Assembly: GCF_016772475.1 (NCBI RefSeq)
Contig: NZ_CP068595.1
Span: 3,906,001 to 3,970,000 of the forward strand
DNA length: 64,000 bases
DNA from: Paenibacillus sonchi
GTDB lineage: Bacteria; Bacillota; Bacilli; Paenibacillales; Paenibacillaceae
Direction: 5' to 3'
Part shown: piece by piece, positions 17,313-27,082 of the stretch
Layout: every line of letters starts with the position of its first letter
Position numbering within the stretch: position 1 is the stretch's first letter
Notes under the pieces: generated by a model
Database searches by the model: none
What the model was told of the DNA's origin: nothing
The model's input: the letters and a program-made list of their open reading frames with translations, nothing else
Program-made: the position numbers and the translations under genes

Positions 17313-17490
17313 TCAATTTTGAGCGGCACGCACATAGACCCGGTCTACATGCCGTTCCACGATCACTTCGGATTCAAAGAAATCGCTCAGCACCCCGGCT
17401 GTCAGAATTTCAGAGGTCAGGCCGCTTTGCACGACTTGGCCTCTCCGCAGCAGCAGGGTGTGGCTGAATACAGGCAGAATACCGCAAGCG
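17313..17490 (-). pseudogene. C-terminal remnant of an ABC transporter ATPase
   Basis: On the minus strand the translation FSHTLLLRRGQVVQSGLTSE ... VLSDFFESEVIVERHVDRVYV matches the tail of ABC ATPases (the region after the H-loop: a lost H-loop, then LLL-x-GQVV-x-G). Walker A, Walker B and signature motifs are all missing, and the upstream side runs into unrelated sequence. About 55 residues of a ~260-residue protein remain. I see no start or ribosome site, so it is a decayed fragment. Confidence 0.6.
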
Positions 17491-17601
17491 TACAAGCATA
17501 TAATTCTTTCATGCTGGCCTGAAAAGCTAAGATGGCCTATCGAGCCGCTTATGCGCCGAGTCGATTCGAATCTCCTGCAAATAAAGATCATGGAGTGTTC
17601 A

Positions 17602-17685
17602 ATTGCACTTTATACAGCAGATTCTCCTAAATTCAGCGGAAAAATAGAATCTATTGCACTCTGTACAGCAGAAGGTAGTGGAAAT
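17602..17685. repeat. 51 bp-period intergenic repeat, two units
   Basis: ATTGCACTTTATACAGCAG at 17602 recurs as ATTGCACTCTGTACAGCAG 51 bases later. The same unit, inverted, recurs four times at 55705-55880. Fifty-one bases is 17 codons, and one frame stays open across the units (IALYTADSPKF... / IALCTAEGS). No gene context supports translation. Confidence 0.6.
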
Positions 17686-17805
17686 GGTGTCACGATCAGT
17701 CACGCTCAAAAGAAAGTACAGGCACAATCAGAAGGAAAAATCACGCCCAGGATGCTCCTTGGCACTCTGAAATCAACAACCGGATTTCGTCCAGCCGTAC
17801 CTCCA

Positions 17806-19076
17806 TTACTGCACACTGAGATTATCCCAGTTGACCTGGAACTCCTTCAGCATTCCTTCTTTGGTCAGCTTGCCGCCGAGATAACCCTGGATGCTGCTGG
17901 ATAATTCCTGCGGCATGCCGTTAGGCAGACGCGACCAGTTCCAGGTCAAGGCCTGATCCTTATCCGTATATTCCAGCACCTCTGAACCAAGGGCACCCAG
18001 ATCCTCCTTGGTTCCCTGAATGCTGTCGAGCGCAGGAATGAACTGGAATTCCTTGGTGATATACTTTTTGCCCGTTTCGGAAGTGACCAGCCAGTTGAGG
18101 AAGACTTTGGCCTCCTTCTTAACGGGGAGAACTTGTTGACGACCCAATTGCTTGGGACCCCTACATAGAGTTTGTCGTTGTCATCCGGCGTATCGTCAAT
18201 CGGCATCGGCAGGATGCCCAGATTCAGATCCGGGTCAATGCCGTCGATCTGGCCTTGGGTCCAGTTGCCCTGCTGCATCATCGCTGCCTCCCCGCTGGCC
18301 ACCATAGTGACCTGGGTATTATAGTCAGTCGAGAGCGGGTTCTTGTTGCCGTATTCTACCGTCAGGTCCAGCAGATCAAGCCACTTGGAGAACACGGGAT
18401 CTCCGGCAAAGTGCTTGGTGCCGTCCGTCAGACCGGCGATGAAGCTTTCAGGATCGGGCTGCTGGGCGAAGGCTATGTTCACATTGTGGTTGCCGAGCAC
18501 GAACCATTCCTGATACCCGTTGGCAAAAGGTGTGATGCCCGCGGCCTTCAGCTTTTCAGCCGCCTCCCGCAGCGCGGTCAGGGTGAGCGGCTTTTGGGTA
18601 ATTCCGGCCTGCTTGAACAGATCCTTATTATAAATGAAGCCGTACCCTTCCAAATTCATCGGCATGCCGTACAGTTTGCCGTTTACGGTCATTTGTTCAG
18701 CGGCCAGCGGCTTCACATCCCTGGCCCAGGCTTCCCCGCTCAGGTCCTCCAGATATTCCAGCCACATATCGCGTTCATTATTGCCGCCGATGGTGAAGAT
18801 ATCCGGCTTATCCCCGGAAGAAAACTTCGCCCGCAGGGAGGCGCCATAGTCGCTGCCGCCGCCGACGCTCTGAATCTCCAGCCGGATGTCCGGGTGTTCC
18901 TTCTCGAATTCAGTCTTCAGCTTAGCCAGCGCTTCGGATATTTCGACTTTGAACTGGTAGATATGCACGGTTTTGATTCCGCCCGCCTCGTCCGTGCCGC
19001 GTCCGCAGCCGGCTGTCAGCGCAGCCAGCAGCAGGGAGCAGGCGAGGAGAAGTCCACGGCTTTTTCTCATATTCAT
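17806..19076 (-). pseudogene. Sugar ABC transporter binding lipoprotein, frameshifted at one C run
   Basis: The lipoprotein signal ends LTAGC. The body is a CUT1-type SBP_bac_8 protein: VHIYQFKVEISEALAKLKTEFEKEHPD early, and NLEGYGFIYNKDLFKQAGI in the middle. The frame is lost at 18124-18127 (GGGG on the plus strand, CCCC in the coding sense). One more C restores FSPVKKEAKVFLNWLVTSETGKKY and an intact C-terminus ending at 17806, for 423 residues. It is the last gene of a permease-permease-binding-protein operon. The cargo is unknown; this is a second, different sugar importer from the fructan one. Confidence 0.85.
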
Positions 19077-19108
19077 TCATCCTCTCTGCCTGAAAGTTAC
19101 TGCTATTC

Positions 19109-19948
19109 TCAGCCCTTGACAGAGCCTTGGGCAATGCCTTCAATAATATACTTCTGCATCAGCAGGAAAAAGAGGACCACCGGCGTAATCCCGAGCACCA
19201 GACCTGGAAGCGCCAGATCCCACTGCTTCGTATACTGCCCGAAGAAAGTGTAGGTGGCGATGGGAATGGTGCGGAGCGCCGGGGCCTGCAGAATGAGCGA
19301 AGGCATCAGGTAATCGTTCCAGATCCACAGGGTGTTCAGGATAATGACGGTAACGATGATCGGCTGCATCAGCGGCAGAACGACCCGGAAAAAGGTGCCG
19401 TAAGGGCTGCTTCCATCCACCCGCGAAGCCTCCTCGATATCGATCGGGACGGATTTCACAAATCCATGGAAAAGAAAGACGGTCATGGGAGCACCAAAAC
19501 CCAAGTAGGCCAGAATCAGGCCGGCCGTCGAATCCATCACACCCAGCCGGCTGACGATCTGCACCAGCGGGATCATAATCGCCTGAAAAGGAATGACCAT
19601 CGCCGCCACGAGAGCCACATAAAGAATGCGGTTATACCTGCTGTTGTTGCGGACCATTTTATAGGCACACATGGAGCAGAGAAAGGCCAGCAGCACATTG
19701 CTGGTCACCGTGACGACCAAAGAGTTCAGGAAGGCGTGCGGGAAATCAGTAGCTTTCCAGGCTTCGGCGTAGTTATTCCACTGGAACACGGTGGGCAGCG
19801 CGGAGGAATCCGACAGAATTTCGCTGTAGCTTTTGACCGAATTGGCCAGCAGGAAATAAAACGGAACCAGAAAGACAAGAGCCAGCAGAATCATCAGCAG
19901 TTCAGTCAGCAGCAGGGGGACATTGAATTTCTTGGCGGTTGTCTCCAT
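19109..19948 (-). CDS. CUT1 sugar ABC transporter permease, MalG-like
   Basis: 279 residues, six membrane segments, EAA loop EEASRVDGSSPYGTFFRVVLP at about residues 175-195, and C-terminal KYIIEGIAQGSVKG typical of MalG-type permeases. Its ATG overlaps the stop of the upstream permease by one base (TAATG), indicating translational coupling. The binding-protein gene follows 32 bases later. No ATPase is encoded nearby. The substrate cannot be inferred beyond a mono- or oligosaccharide. Confidence 0.92.
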   Translation of the reverse strand: METTAKKFNVPLLLTELLMILLALVFLVPFYFLLANSVKSYSEILSDSSALPTVFQWNNYAEAWKATDFPHAFLNSLVVTVTSNVLLAFLCSMCAYKMVRNNSRYNRILYVALVAAMVIPFQAIMIPLVQIVSRLGVMDSTAGLILAYLGFGAPMTVFLFHGFVKSVPIDIEEASRVDGSSPYGTFFRVVLPLMQPIIVTVIILNTLWIWNDYLMPSLILQAPALRTIPIATYTFFGQYTKQWDLALPGLVLGITPVVLFFLLMQKYIIEGIAQGSVKG

Positions 19949-20829
19949 TACAGCTCCACCTCTCTTTTCTTGGTTGCCCTAACCTGCAGCAGCGAGATGA
20001 CGGCGACAATAACGAAGAAAATCATCGCTTTGGCCGAACCCATCCCAAACCTGCTGATCGTGTAGGCCTCGTTGTAGATATTGAGCGCGACTGACTCGGT
20101 GGCTTTGAAGGGGCCGCCTTTGGTCAGCGACAGGTTCAGGTCGAACAGCTTGAAGGACCAGGAGATGGACAGGAACAGGCAAACGGTTACAGCCGGCATC
20201 ACCAGCGGAATGGTAACATGGCGCAAGGCCTGCATCCGTCCGGCTCCGTCCACTTTGGAGGCTTCGATCAGGCTCTGCGGAACGTTGTTGATGGCCGAGA
20301 TGTAGATCACCATGAGATAACCCGCATTTTGCCAGACAAAAACGATTACTATAGCCCAAAACGATGTAACTCCCGTACCGAGCCACGGCAGATTAAAAAA
20401 GGACCAGCCGGTAGCCTGCCCCACCGAGGCGAACCCTCTGACGAAGATAAACTGCCAGATGAACCCGAGCAGCAAGCCGCCAATGACATGGGGGACAAAA
20501 AATACCGTTCTCAGCACATTGCGCGTAAACAGCTTGCGGGTCAGCACATAAGCGAGCATGAAGCCAAGCAGATTCGTCAGCACGAGGCCGAAAAAAGTGA
20601 ACTTGGCCGTGAACCAGAATGAATTCAGGAAAGAAGGGTCCTTGGTGAAAATATGGATATAGTTCCGCAGCCCGGTCCACTCGACATGCCGCGAGATTCC
20701 GTTCCAGCTGGTAAACGAGTAGTAAAGCCCCAAAAAGAATGGAACCAGTACAATCACAAAGAAAAACAGCGAAGTTGGCCCGACAAAAATAAACTGCTGC
20801 ATCAGGCGTGATCTTCTTTTAAGGTCCAT
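19948..20829 (-). CDS. CUT1 sugar ABC transporter permease, MalF-like
   Basis: 293 residues with six predicted membrane segments, including FVGPTSLFFFVIVLVPFFLG near the N-terminus, and an EAA loop (IEASKVDGAGRMQALRHVTIP, residues ~205-225). It is the first gene of the three-gene transporter operon. The start is the ATG at 20829. It pairs with the MalG-like subunit encoded immediately after. No regulator gene adjoins it, unlike the fructan operon. Confidence 0.92.
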   Translation of the reverse strand: MDLKRRSRLMQQFIFVGPTSLFFFVIVLVPFFLGLYYSFTSWNGISRHVEWTGLRNYIHIFTKDPSFLNSFWFTAKFTFFGLVLTNLLGFMLAYVLTRKLFTRNVLRTVFFVPHVIGGLLLGFIWQFIFVRGFASVGQATGWSFFNLPWLGTGVTSFWAIVIVFVWQNAGYLMVIYISAINNVPQSLIEASKVDGAGRMQALRHVTIPLVMPAVTVCLFLSISWSFKLFDLNLSLTKGGPFKATESVALNIYNEAYTISRFGMGSAKAMIFFVIVAVISLLQVRATKKREVEL

Positions 20830-20959
20830 CGCTCTTCACCCCTTGATGTATTGTAGACATTCCATTAAATAACCGGACGCCAATGAACCGAAACAAAAAA
20901 TCTAATATTTACCAGATTTGACCTCTGGTCCGCCCGCAACCGCCCTCCCCCCACAGGCT

Positions 20960-20989
20960 TGACAGCCTTTTCATCGTGCAGGTATGGTA
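20960..20989 (+). promoter_or_regulatory. Candidate sigma-A promoter for the VOC/SDR genes
   Basis: TTGACA at 20960-20965 is followed after 18 bases by TATGGT. The AAGGAGG ribosome site of the VOC gene lies just downstream. Confidence 0.55.
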
Positions 20990-21020
20990 GACTGGTCAGA
21001 ATAGAAGGAGGTTATGATGC

Positions 21021-21476
21021 ATGTCAGGATGGCTGGGCAATCATGTGATTACACAGATTGGAATTCTGGTGAACGACATTGAGAAGGTTAGCGGGGCATA
21101 TGCAGACTTTTTTGGACTGGAAAAGCCGGATATTGTTGTGACGGATACGGCAGATATTGCTCAGACCCGGTATAACGGCGGGAAGACGGAAGCGCGGGCC
21201 AAGCTCGCTTTTTTCGATATGGGTTCCCTGCAGCTGGAGCTGATTGAACCCGATCATCACCCGAGCACGTGGCGCGATTACCTGAATGAGCATGGGGAAG
21301 GTCCGCATCATATTGCTTTTGTCGTTGAAGGAATGAAGGAAAAGATCATGCTGCTTGAAGGCAAGGGCTTCCCGCTCCAGCAGAAGGGGGAGTATACCGG
21401 AGGGCGTTATGCTTATATGGATACGTTCAAGGAATTGAAGGTGCTGGTGGAACTGCTGGAGAACGACAACAACTAG
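21021..21476 (+). CDS. VOC-family protein, methylmalonyl-CoA epimerase/glyoxalase-like
   Basis: 151 residues with a vicinal-oxygen-chelate fold: an early GILVNDIEKVSGAYADFFGL and a second half-motif GPHHIAFVVEGMKEKIMLLE. Putative metal ligands are an early His (NHV), the Glu in LQLELIEP, the His in HHIAF, and a late Glu. This resembles the epimerase/lactoylglutathione lyase subgroup. AAGGAGG sits upstream of the ATG and an SDR gene follows after 26 bases, so the two probably form an operon. The substrate is unknown. Confidence 0.8.
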   Translation: MSGWLGNHVITQIGILVNDIEKVSGAYADFFGLEKPDIVVTDTADIAQTRYNGGKTEARAKLAFFDMGSLQLELIEPDHHPSTWRDYLNEHGEGPHHIAFVVEGMKEKIMLLEGKGFPLQQKGEYTGGRYAYMDTFKELKVLVELLENDNN

Positions 21477-21502
21477 CGGATGTAAAGACAGGAGGATGCA
21501 CT

Positions 21503-22201
21503 TTGAATATTCTAATTACCGGTGCCGGGAGGGGGCTGGGTGCTGAGCTGGCTGCCGAAGCGCTGGAGCGCGGGCATGGAGTCATCGCCGGAGTCCGCCA
21601 TCCCGGGCAGGAACCGGAGGCATTGGCTCAACTTGTTGCAATCCATGGAGCGAAGCTGATCATAGCCGCACTGGATGTGACGGACGAAGCGGGAATTGCT
21701 ACGCTGGCCGCGGCGTTGAAAGGGCAAGGACGGACGCTCGGCGCGATTATTAATAATGCGGCGGTCCTGACCGCCAGAGACACACAGATTGAAGCGCTGG
21801 ATCTGCAGGATATGCTGACCACGATGGATATTAATTTGTACGGGCCGATGCGGGTGGTGAAGCATTTACTGCCGCTCCTCACGGAACCGGAAGGCTCGAT
21901 CATCAACATCTCCTCCGAAGCGGGAAGTATCTCCAATGCGTACCCTGGTGACTATCCCTATGCCCTTTCCAAAACGGCACTGAATATGTTCTCACAGCAG
22001 CTGCATGTATATTTGCAGGAACGCGGCATACAGGTGCTCAGTGTGCATCCCGGCTGGATGCATACGGACATGGGCGGGGCAGAGGCACCGACAGACCCGC
22101 GCCGCAGCGCCCGGGGCATTATCAGCCTGATAGAACAGCGCACTGTTCCGCAAGGCCGATTCAGGTTCGTGGACTATACAGGCAAGGACATGGATATCTA
22201 G
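21503..22201 (+). CDS. Short-chain dehydrogenase/reductase (SDR)
   Basis: 232 residues. The Rossmann motif TGAGRGLG is at residues 6-13, NNAA at the end of beta 4, the catalytic serine in INISSEAGS, and YPYALSK gives YxxxK. The TTG start at 21503 is supported by AGGAGG 8-10 bases upstream; no ATG exists at the right place. Resembles carbonyl-reductase-type classical SDRs. It follows the VOC gene closely and is ended by a terminator at 22326. The substrate is unknown. Confidence 0.88.
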   Translation: MNILITGAGRGLGAELAAEALERGHGVIAGVRHPGQEPEALAQLVAIHGAKLIIAALDVTDEAGIATLAAALKGQGRTLGAIINNAAVLTARDTQIEALDLQDMLTTMDINLYGPMRVVKHLLPLLTEPEGSIINISSEAGSISNAYPGDYPYALSKTALNMFSQQLHVYLQERGIQVLSVHPGWMHTDMGGAEAPTDPRRSARGIISLIEQRTVPQGRFRFVDYTGKDMDI

Positions 22202-22325
22202 AAGGGGGCTGGACAAGCCCAACCCGAACGCACCAATCCCAGACTACCCCATCTGGACTCGCCCCCCCCAGACTCGCCTATCCCATCCACCCCCATCTTC
22301 GCCGCATCTATACTAATCCACCCAT

Positions 22326-22372
22326 ACGGAGAAACCCTTACAGCAATTGTTAAGGGCTGCTCCGTTTTTTTT
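22326..22372 (+). terminator. Rho-independent terminator
   Basis: ACGGAG/CTCCGT and CCCTTA/TAAGGG pair around a short loop, followed by a run of T at 22364-22372. It ends the VOC-SDR transcript. Confidence 0.75.
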
Positions 22373-22378
22373 ATAAGA

Positions 22379-22760
22379 TAAGAATTTATATGCTTTGGGG
22401 GAAGCGACTTACCCCTAATTTAATTGTATTAGGAAATTATACAGTGTAAAAAAAGGTGGATATCTTGGGAGCCTCAGAGGATATAAGCGATGCAGAAGGA
22501 TGGGGCTCCAGCAGCGGACTGAAGCGGACTGAGGAGCACTTATTTTGTCAAAAATCTTGTTTTTTCAGCAGTTACGGACTCAGGAGCCGTTATAACGTTC
22601 GATGGAGCCAGGAATAAAGGGGAAAGGGACAAATAAAGGCATCTCAGTCCGTTAGTCCTGCGGAATAGACGAATCTTCTCTCAATAAGGTCTTTCCTGTC
22701 CGTAACGGCTGCGGATAGCTCGCGAAGGAATGGGGCGGTCCGCCTTCAGCATGCCTCCGT
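22379..22760. repeat. Intergenic repeat family 1, copy B (uninterrupted)
   Basis: The only copy here with an unbroken centre, so it shows the empty sites of both IS insertions. It contains GTTACGGACTCAGGAGCCGT (about 22571) and, ~115 bases on, the near-complementary CCTGTCCGTAACGGC (about 22695), which would form a large hairpin. It lacks the GTGGAAAAAG segment of copies A and C. The rest of the gap up to 23000 holds no recognisable gene. Confidence 0.75.
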
Positions 22761-23020
22761 TGATTTAAGAGTGGTAGGAATCCCTGCGGCCGTAAGCCCC
22801 ATGCTGAGTTATTCACCCGCCAGGGTGATTTTGTTCAAATATAGAAATTTATATGCTTCACGCAATAAATTATCCTTCTATTTCTCGCTGAAACGGGTAC
22901 CTGAAAGCGATACTCTGTATCGCTGCTTCGGAAGCATAGGCTCCTAATAAGGACGGCGTAGCCGTTTCTACTTCTTTCTATTTAGTTATTACAAAAAGTT
23001 GCTAGTTTACGCATGGAGGC

Positions 23021-23103
23021 TGAAACCGCTTACCTTTATAATGTGCCTATGTAGGATGAATCTGATATCTAGTTTCGTTAACTGCGGAGCGAAAGCGTTA
23101 TCC
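23021..23103 (+). promoter_or_regulatory. Two cre-like sites and a -10 box upstream of the GH115 gene
   Basis: TGAAACCGCTTACC (23021-23034) and CGAAAGCGTTATCC (23090-23103) resemble the catabolite-responsive element bound by CcpA. A perfect TATAAT follows the first at 23037-23042, so the site would overlap the promoter. This suggests glucose repression of the xylan-degrading gene. Confidence 0.5.
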
Positions 23104-23166
23104 TTAGAGTTTGCCATAGGAAATGCCTACATTACGAAATTAACAATGCCAAGGGGAGAGATTTCG

Positions 23167-26109
23167 ATGATACCGAATCACGCATTGGGTACACCGGCGG
23201 TCGGAGCACCGGGGAACCCGCGGGAAGCGGAACAGCCACAATCCGCGCCGCTGCAGGAATTTACACTTGTGAAGGAGGGAAAAGCAACTCCAATTTACAT
23301 AGATCCCAAGGGGGAGGATTATACCGGGCTGCGCCGGGTGGCCGGATCTTTTGCGGCAGATGTACACCTGGTGACCGGTACCCAACCTGACCTTTGCACA
23401 GAAACCGGTGAGCTGGCTGGAACGGCCGTTATTGCCGGGACTATCGGCAGCAATGAGCTTATTGACCGGTTGATTGCGGACGGGACCCTGGAGGTATCCG
23501 GGATTCAAGGCAAGCGGGAGTGCTACCGGATTCAGGTGGTTGAACGGCCTGTTGCGGGAGTCGGGCAGGCGCTCATTATTGCGGGCAGCGATAAGCGGGG
23601 GACGATCTACGGCATCTATTCCATTTCGGAAAGGATCGGAGTCAGTCCTTGGATCTACTGGGCGGATGTTGTCCCGGAGAAGAAACCGCTGCTGGCTATT
23701 TCTACCAACCTGCTGAATATAACTTCTAAGGAGCCATCCGTGACATACAGAGGTATTTTTCTCAATGACGACTGGCCGTCGCTTGGCTCTTGGGTTACCC
23801 ATGCGTTTGGGGATTTTAATGAAGAGTTTTACGACAAGGTATTTGAGCTGATTCTCCGGTTGAAAGGGAATTATCTATGGCCTGCGATGTGGAGCGCCGA
23901 GTTCAGCCTGAACGGCAAAAGCAGCCCGCTGGCTAACGCCAGGCATGCTGAGGAATACGGCATTATTATGGGAACCTCCCATCATGAGCCCTTGTTCCGG
24001 GCAGGCAGCGAATGGCAAAAGGTATACCATCAGTACGGAACAAGCAACCTGTGGGACTTTGCCCGGAACAAAGAAGCGATAACCGCTTTTTGGGAAGATG
24101 GGATCAGGCGCAACGGGAATTTCCACAACCTGATTACCCTCGGCATGCGGGGCGAAGCTGATTCTGCACTGGAAGGCTCCGACCGGGAGAATATTGAGCT
24201 GCTTAAGGACATCATCCTGACGCAAAAAGCGCTGCTGAGGAAATATAATCTCGACCATATGCCACAAATACTCGCCGTCTACAAGGAAGTGGAGAAGTAT
24301 TGGTATGGTACTGCCGGGGTGGAGGGCCTGAAGGATTGGGACGTCTTAAATGATGTTATCATTCTGCTTGCGGACGACAATTTTGGCAATCTCCGCAAAA
24401 TCCCGGAAGCCCACGAACAGCGCCGCAGTGCAGGCTGGGGCATGTATTACCATTTTGACTATCACGGCGGTCCGTTTTCCTATGAATGGGTGAATACCAT
24501 TCCGCTGGAGAAGGTGTGGGAGCAGATGTCCATGGCGTTCAATTATGGCATCCGGGATGTATGGATCGTCAATGCCGGGGATCTGAAGCCGATGGAGCTG
24601 CCGGTATCCTACTTTCTGGATTTGGCCTATGACTTTGAGGCTTGGGGCACGGGTGCGGCTAACCGGACCGGGGAGTATACCAAGCGGTGGGTGGAGCAGC
24701 AGTTCGGCCATACTCTGGAGCCGGATGCAGTAGAAGGAACCGCGCAGATCTTATCCGGTTACACCCGGATGAACGGACGGCGCAAACCGGAAATCGTCAC
24801 GCCCGCAACCTTTAGTCTGCTCCATTATCATGAGGCCGGGCGGGTCTTGAAGCAGGCGACAGAGCTTGAGCAGGCTGCGGATACTTGGTACGCGTTGATT
24901 GCCGAACAGCACAAGGATGCCTATTATCAGCTTGTCTACTATCCTGCCGCAGCTTCAGCCAATGTGGTCAAAATGAACATCTTCGCGGGACTGAACAAAT
25001 TATATGCACAAAGGGGCAGCGTGCTTGCCAACACCTATGCCAATCTGACAAATGAAGCCATCGAGCGGGATAAACATCTGCAGCAGGTCTATAATACCGG
25101 CATCTCTGGAGGCAAATGGCAGGGCATGATGAGCTCGGCTCATGTAGGCTATGTCCACTGGGATGCCGAAGGGTGGAAATATCCGGAGGTGAGCACGTTA
25201 ACTCCTGTCGAAGGCCCGCTGATGATTGTTGATGTAGAGGGGACAGAGCAAGGATATGTATCAGGGACGGCCTGCCTCCCGGCCTTTACCAATCTGCTGA
25301 AAGAAACCTATGACATTACGATCAGCAATGGCGGAGAAACGGGATTTGAGTATCAGGCGGAGTGCAGCGCAGATTGGATCAAGCTGGAGCAAACCCGGGG
25401 GTGGATTGACACGGGAACGACCATTCAGGCGGTTGTGGATTGGGAAAAGCTTGGGCCTCGGGAGGCGGCTTCTGGTGAAATTACGCTCTCGGGTGCGGGA
25501 GCAGCCGTAAAGGTGAAGGTGGCTGTGGACTGGACCAGCCTTCAGGATGTGCCGCCGATGACCTTTATTGAAGCTCATCAGAGCGTATCCATAGAGGCGG
25601 AACATGCGCTAAGCCGGGTGTCAAGATCCGGGGTTGAGTGGAAGATCATCGGGAACTATGGGCGCTCGTTATCCTCGGTCAAAATGTTCCCGGACGGCGT
25701 GTCTTTTGCCCAGCCGGAGCAGGCGCCTTATCTGGAGTACCGGATTCTGGTGCGTAAGGATGGGGAATACACCCTGACGGCCTATATTGCCCCGACGAAT
25801 CATCTCTCACCGGCCAGCGGATTGAAATATGCAGTAAGCCTGGATAACGGAACGCCGGTGGTTGCAGACGCCCTGCCGGTGGGCTATGAGGGCGGCAATC
25901 ATGATAATGAACCGTGGTGCCGGGGCGTGATGGACAATATTCATACCCCGGCCACTGCTCATGTGCTGGCCAAAGGGCTGCATACCCTCCGTTTCTACGG
26001 CCTGGATGCGGGACTGGTGCTGCAAAAGCTGGTTTTGTCCGCTGGTCCGCTGCCTTATTCATACCTGGGACCTGAAGAGAGCTTCTGTACGGGGTATACC
26101 GGACATTAA
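23167..26109 (+). CDS. GH115 alpha-glucuronidase, cytoplasmic
   Basis: About 980 residues of a GH115-type enzyme, which removes (4-O-methyl)glucuronic acid from xylan or its oligomers. Recognisable stretches are IIAGSDKRGTIYGIYSISE, GVSPWIYWADV, LNDDWPSLGSW, GNYLWPAMWSAEF and YYHFDYHGGPFSYEWVNT. A C-terminal beta-rich region (~residues 860-980) starts EAHQSVSIEAEHALS, as in GH115 ancillary domains. The ATG at 23167 has AAGGGGAG 10 bases upstream; longer in-frame extensions to 22999 lack a ribosome site. No signal peptide is seen, so it works on imported xylo-oligosaccharides. It has cre-like sites upstream and a convergent AraC gene downstream. Confidence 0.9.
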   Translation: MIPNHALGTPAVGAPGNPREAEQPQSAPLQEFTLVKEGKATPIYIDPKGEDYTGLRRVAGSFAADVHLVTGTQPDLCTETGELAGTAVIAGTIGSNELIDRLIADGTLEVSGIQGKRECYRIQVVERPVAGVGQALIIAGSDKRGTIYGIYSISERIGVSPWIYWADVVPEKKPLLAISTNLLNITSKEPSVTYRGIFLNDDWPSLGSWVTHAFGDFNEEFYDKVFELILRLKGNYLWPAMWSAEFSLNGKSSPLANARHAEEYGIIMGTSHHEPLFRAGSEWQKVYHQYGTSNLWDFARNKEAITAFWEDGIRRNGNFHNLITLGMRGEADSALEGSDRENIELLKDIILTQKALLRKYNLDHMPQILAVYKEVEKYWYGTAGVEGLKDWDVLNDVIILLADDNFGNLRKIPEAHEQRRSAGWGMYYHFDYHGGPFSYEWVNTIPLEKVWEQMSMAFNYGIRDVWIVNAGDLKPMELPVSYFLDLAYDFEAWGTGAANRTGEYTKRWVEQQFGHTLEPDAVEGTAQILSGYTRMNGRRKPEIVTPATFSLLHYHEAGRVLKQATELEQAADTWYALIAEQHKDAYYQLVYYPAAASANVVKMNIFAGLNKLYAQRGSVLANTYANLTNEAIERDKHLQQVYNTGISGGKWQGMMSSAHVGYVHWDAEGWKYPEVSTLTPVEGPLMIVDVEGTEQGYVSGTACLPAFTNLLKETYDITISNGGETGFEYQAECSADWIKLEQTRGWIDTGTTIQAVVDWEKLGPREAASGEITLSGAGAAVKVKVAVDWTSLQDVPPMTFIEAHQSVSIEAEHALSRVSRSGVEWKIIGNYGRSLSSVKMFPDGVSFAQPEQAPYLEYRILVRKDGEYTLTAYIAPTNHLSPASGLKYAVSLDNGTPVVADALPVGYEGGNHDNEPWCRGVMDNIHTPATAHVLAKGLHTLRFYGLDAGLVLQKLVLSAGPLPYSYLGPEESFCTGYTGH

Positions 26110-26165
26110 TAATTATTGGGCAGCCGGGAGAGCAGAAGATGTTCTCCTTGCCGAGATGTCCTCCG

Positions 26166-26945
26166 TTATTTCAGCGCCGATGACGGGGGATAGCCCTTTA
26201 TGGTTTTGAATACATTGCTGAAATAAGCAACATCATGATACCCGCAATGCTCTGCGACCTCCGACACATTGAAACCGCCTGCCGACAAAATCATCTCCGC
26301 ATTGTTCACCCGCACTTTATTCATGAATTCCTTGCAGGTCAGGCCAGTGTTCTGCTTGAACAGCTTACCCAGGTATACGGGATTCAGGCCGACCCCTGCG
26401 GCCAGGTCCGCAATGGTCACGTTCTCCGAATAGTGGTCCATGATATAGGCCATCACTTTATGGACTCTCGGATCAACCAGCGGCGCCTCCTGATGGTGGG
26501 CGATGCTAAGCAGCCGGTACACGATCAGCTGGAAAACAGCCCGGGCCTTCATCCGGTAGAACGGCTGCTTGCCCATCCACACATGGGAGAATTCCCGGAT
26601 ATCGTCCATAATTTCTTTGGTCCTCCAGTTTCTTGTAACCGTCTGAAAAGGCAGCTGCACATGATTATCCGGTCCTTCCCAGCAAAAATTAAAGGCATTG
26701 GAATGCATTGGAGACTGTTTGCAGGTCCGGGCTTCGCGGATGCTGCCGGAAGGCGCGTAGAGCATGTCGCCTGCCTCTATGGTAAACTTCTGGCCGTTAA
26801 TGTAATAATCCGCCCGGCCTTCAAGGATGAACGTCAGATCATGGAAATCAATTTGACTTCTGGCAATCTCCCAGTCCGGAAAGCATTTGCGGTCGACGAA
26901 CAGAAAAACATTCGGCACAAGGTTCTCATATTGGCTAGTGTTCAT
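26166..26945 (-). CDS. AraC-family transcriptional regulator
   Basis: 259 residues: an N-terminal cupin-like sensor (FHDLTFILEGRADYYINGQKFTIEAGDMLYAPSG) and a C-terminal pair of HTH motifs (NVTIADLAAGVGLNPVYLGKLFK and NVSEVAEHCGYHDVAYFSNVFK). This is the usual layout of sugar-responsive AraC regulators. It is convergent with the GH115 gene and divergent from an amino-acid permease. The target is not evident; regulation of plant-sugar genes is plausible. Confidence 0.92.
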   Translation of the reverse strand: MNTSQYENLVPNVFLFVDRKCFPDWEIARSQIDFHDLTFILEGRADYYINGQKFTIEAGDMLYAPSGSIREARTCKQSPMHSNAFNFCWEGPDNHVQLPFQTVTRNWRTKEIMDDIREFSHVWMGKQPFYRMKARAVFQLIVYRLLSIAHHQEAPLVDPRVHKVMAYIMDHYSENVTIADLAAGVGLNPVYLGKLFKQNTGLTCKEFMNKVRVNNAEMILSAGGFNVSEVAEHCGYHDVAYFSNVFKTIKGYPPSSALK

Positions 26946-27082
26946 CAGAGCTATTCCTCCTTCCGTACATCATCATAGCATCATGGAATGTAATGTTAAA
27001 TGCCTGGCCGATAATGAAAACTAACAGGTGTGGGTAGCCTAAGGATGGTGAGCATTTAAAATCCCAAACAGGCGAGGAATGA

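Noticed and set aside
17458..17904. 148-codon plus-strand frame with 17-residue repeats
   Set aside because: It spans an antisense ABC ATPase remnant, repeat units and the 3' end of the binding-protein gene, and has no ribosome site.
22999..23166. N-terminal extension of the GH115 protein
   Set aside because: The extension spans the cre-like sites and -10 box and has no ribosome site; the ATG at 23167 has a good one.
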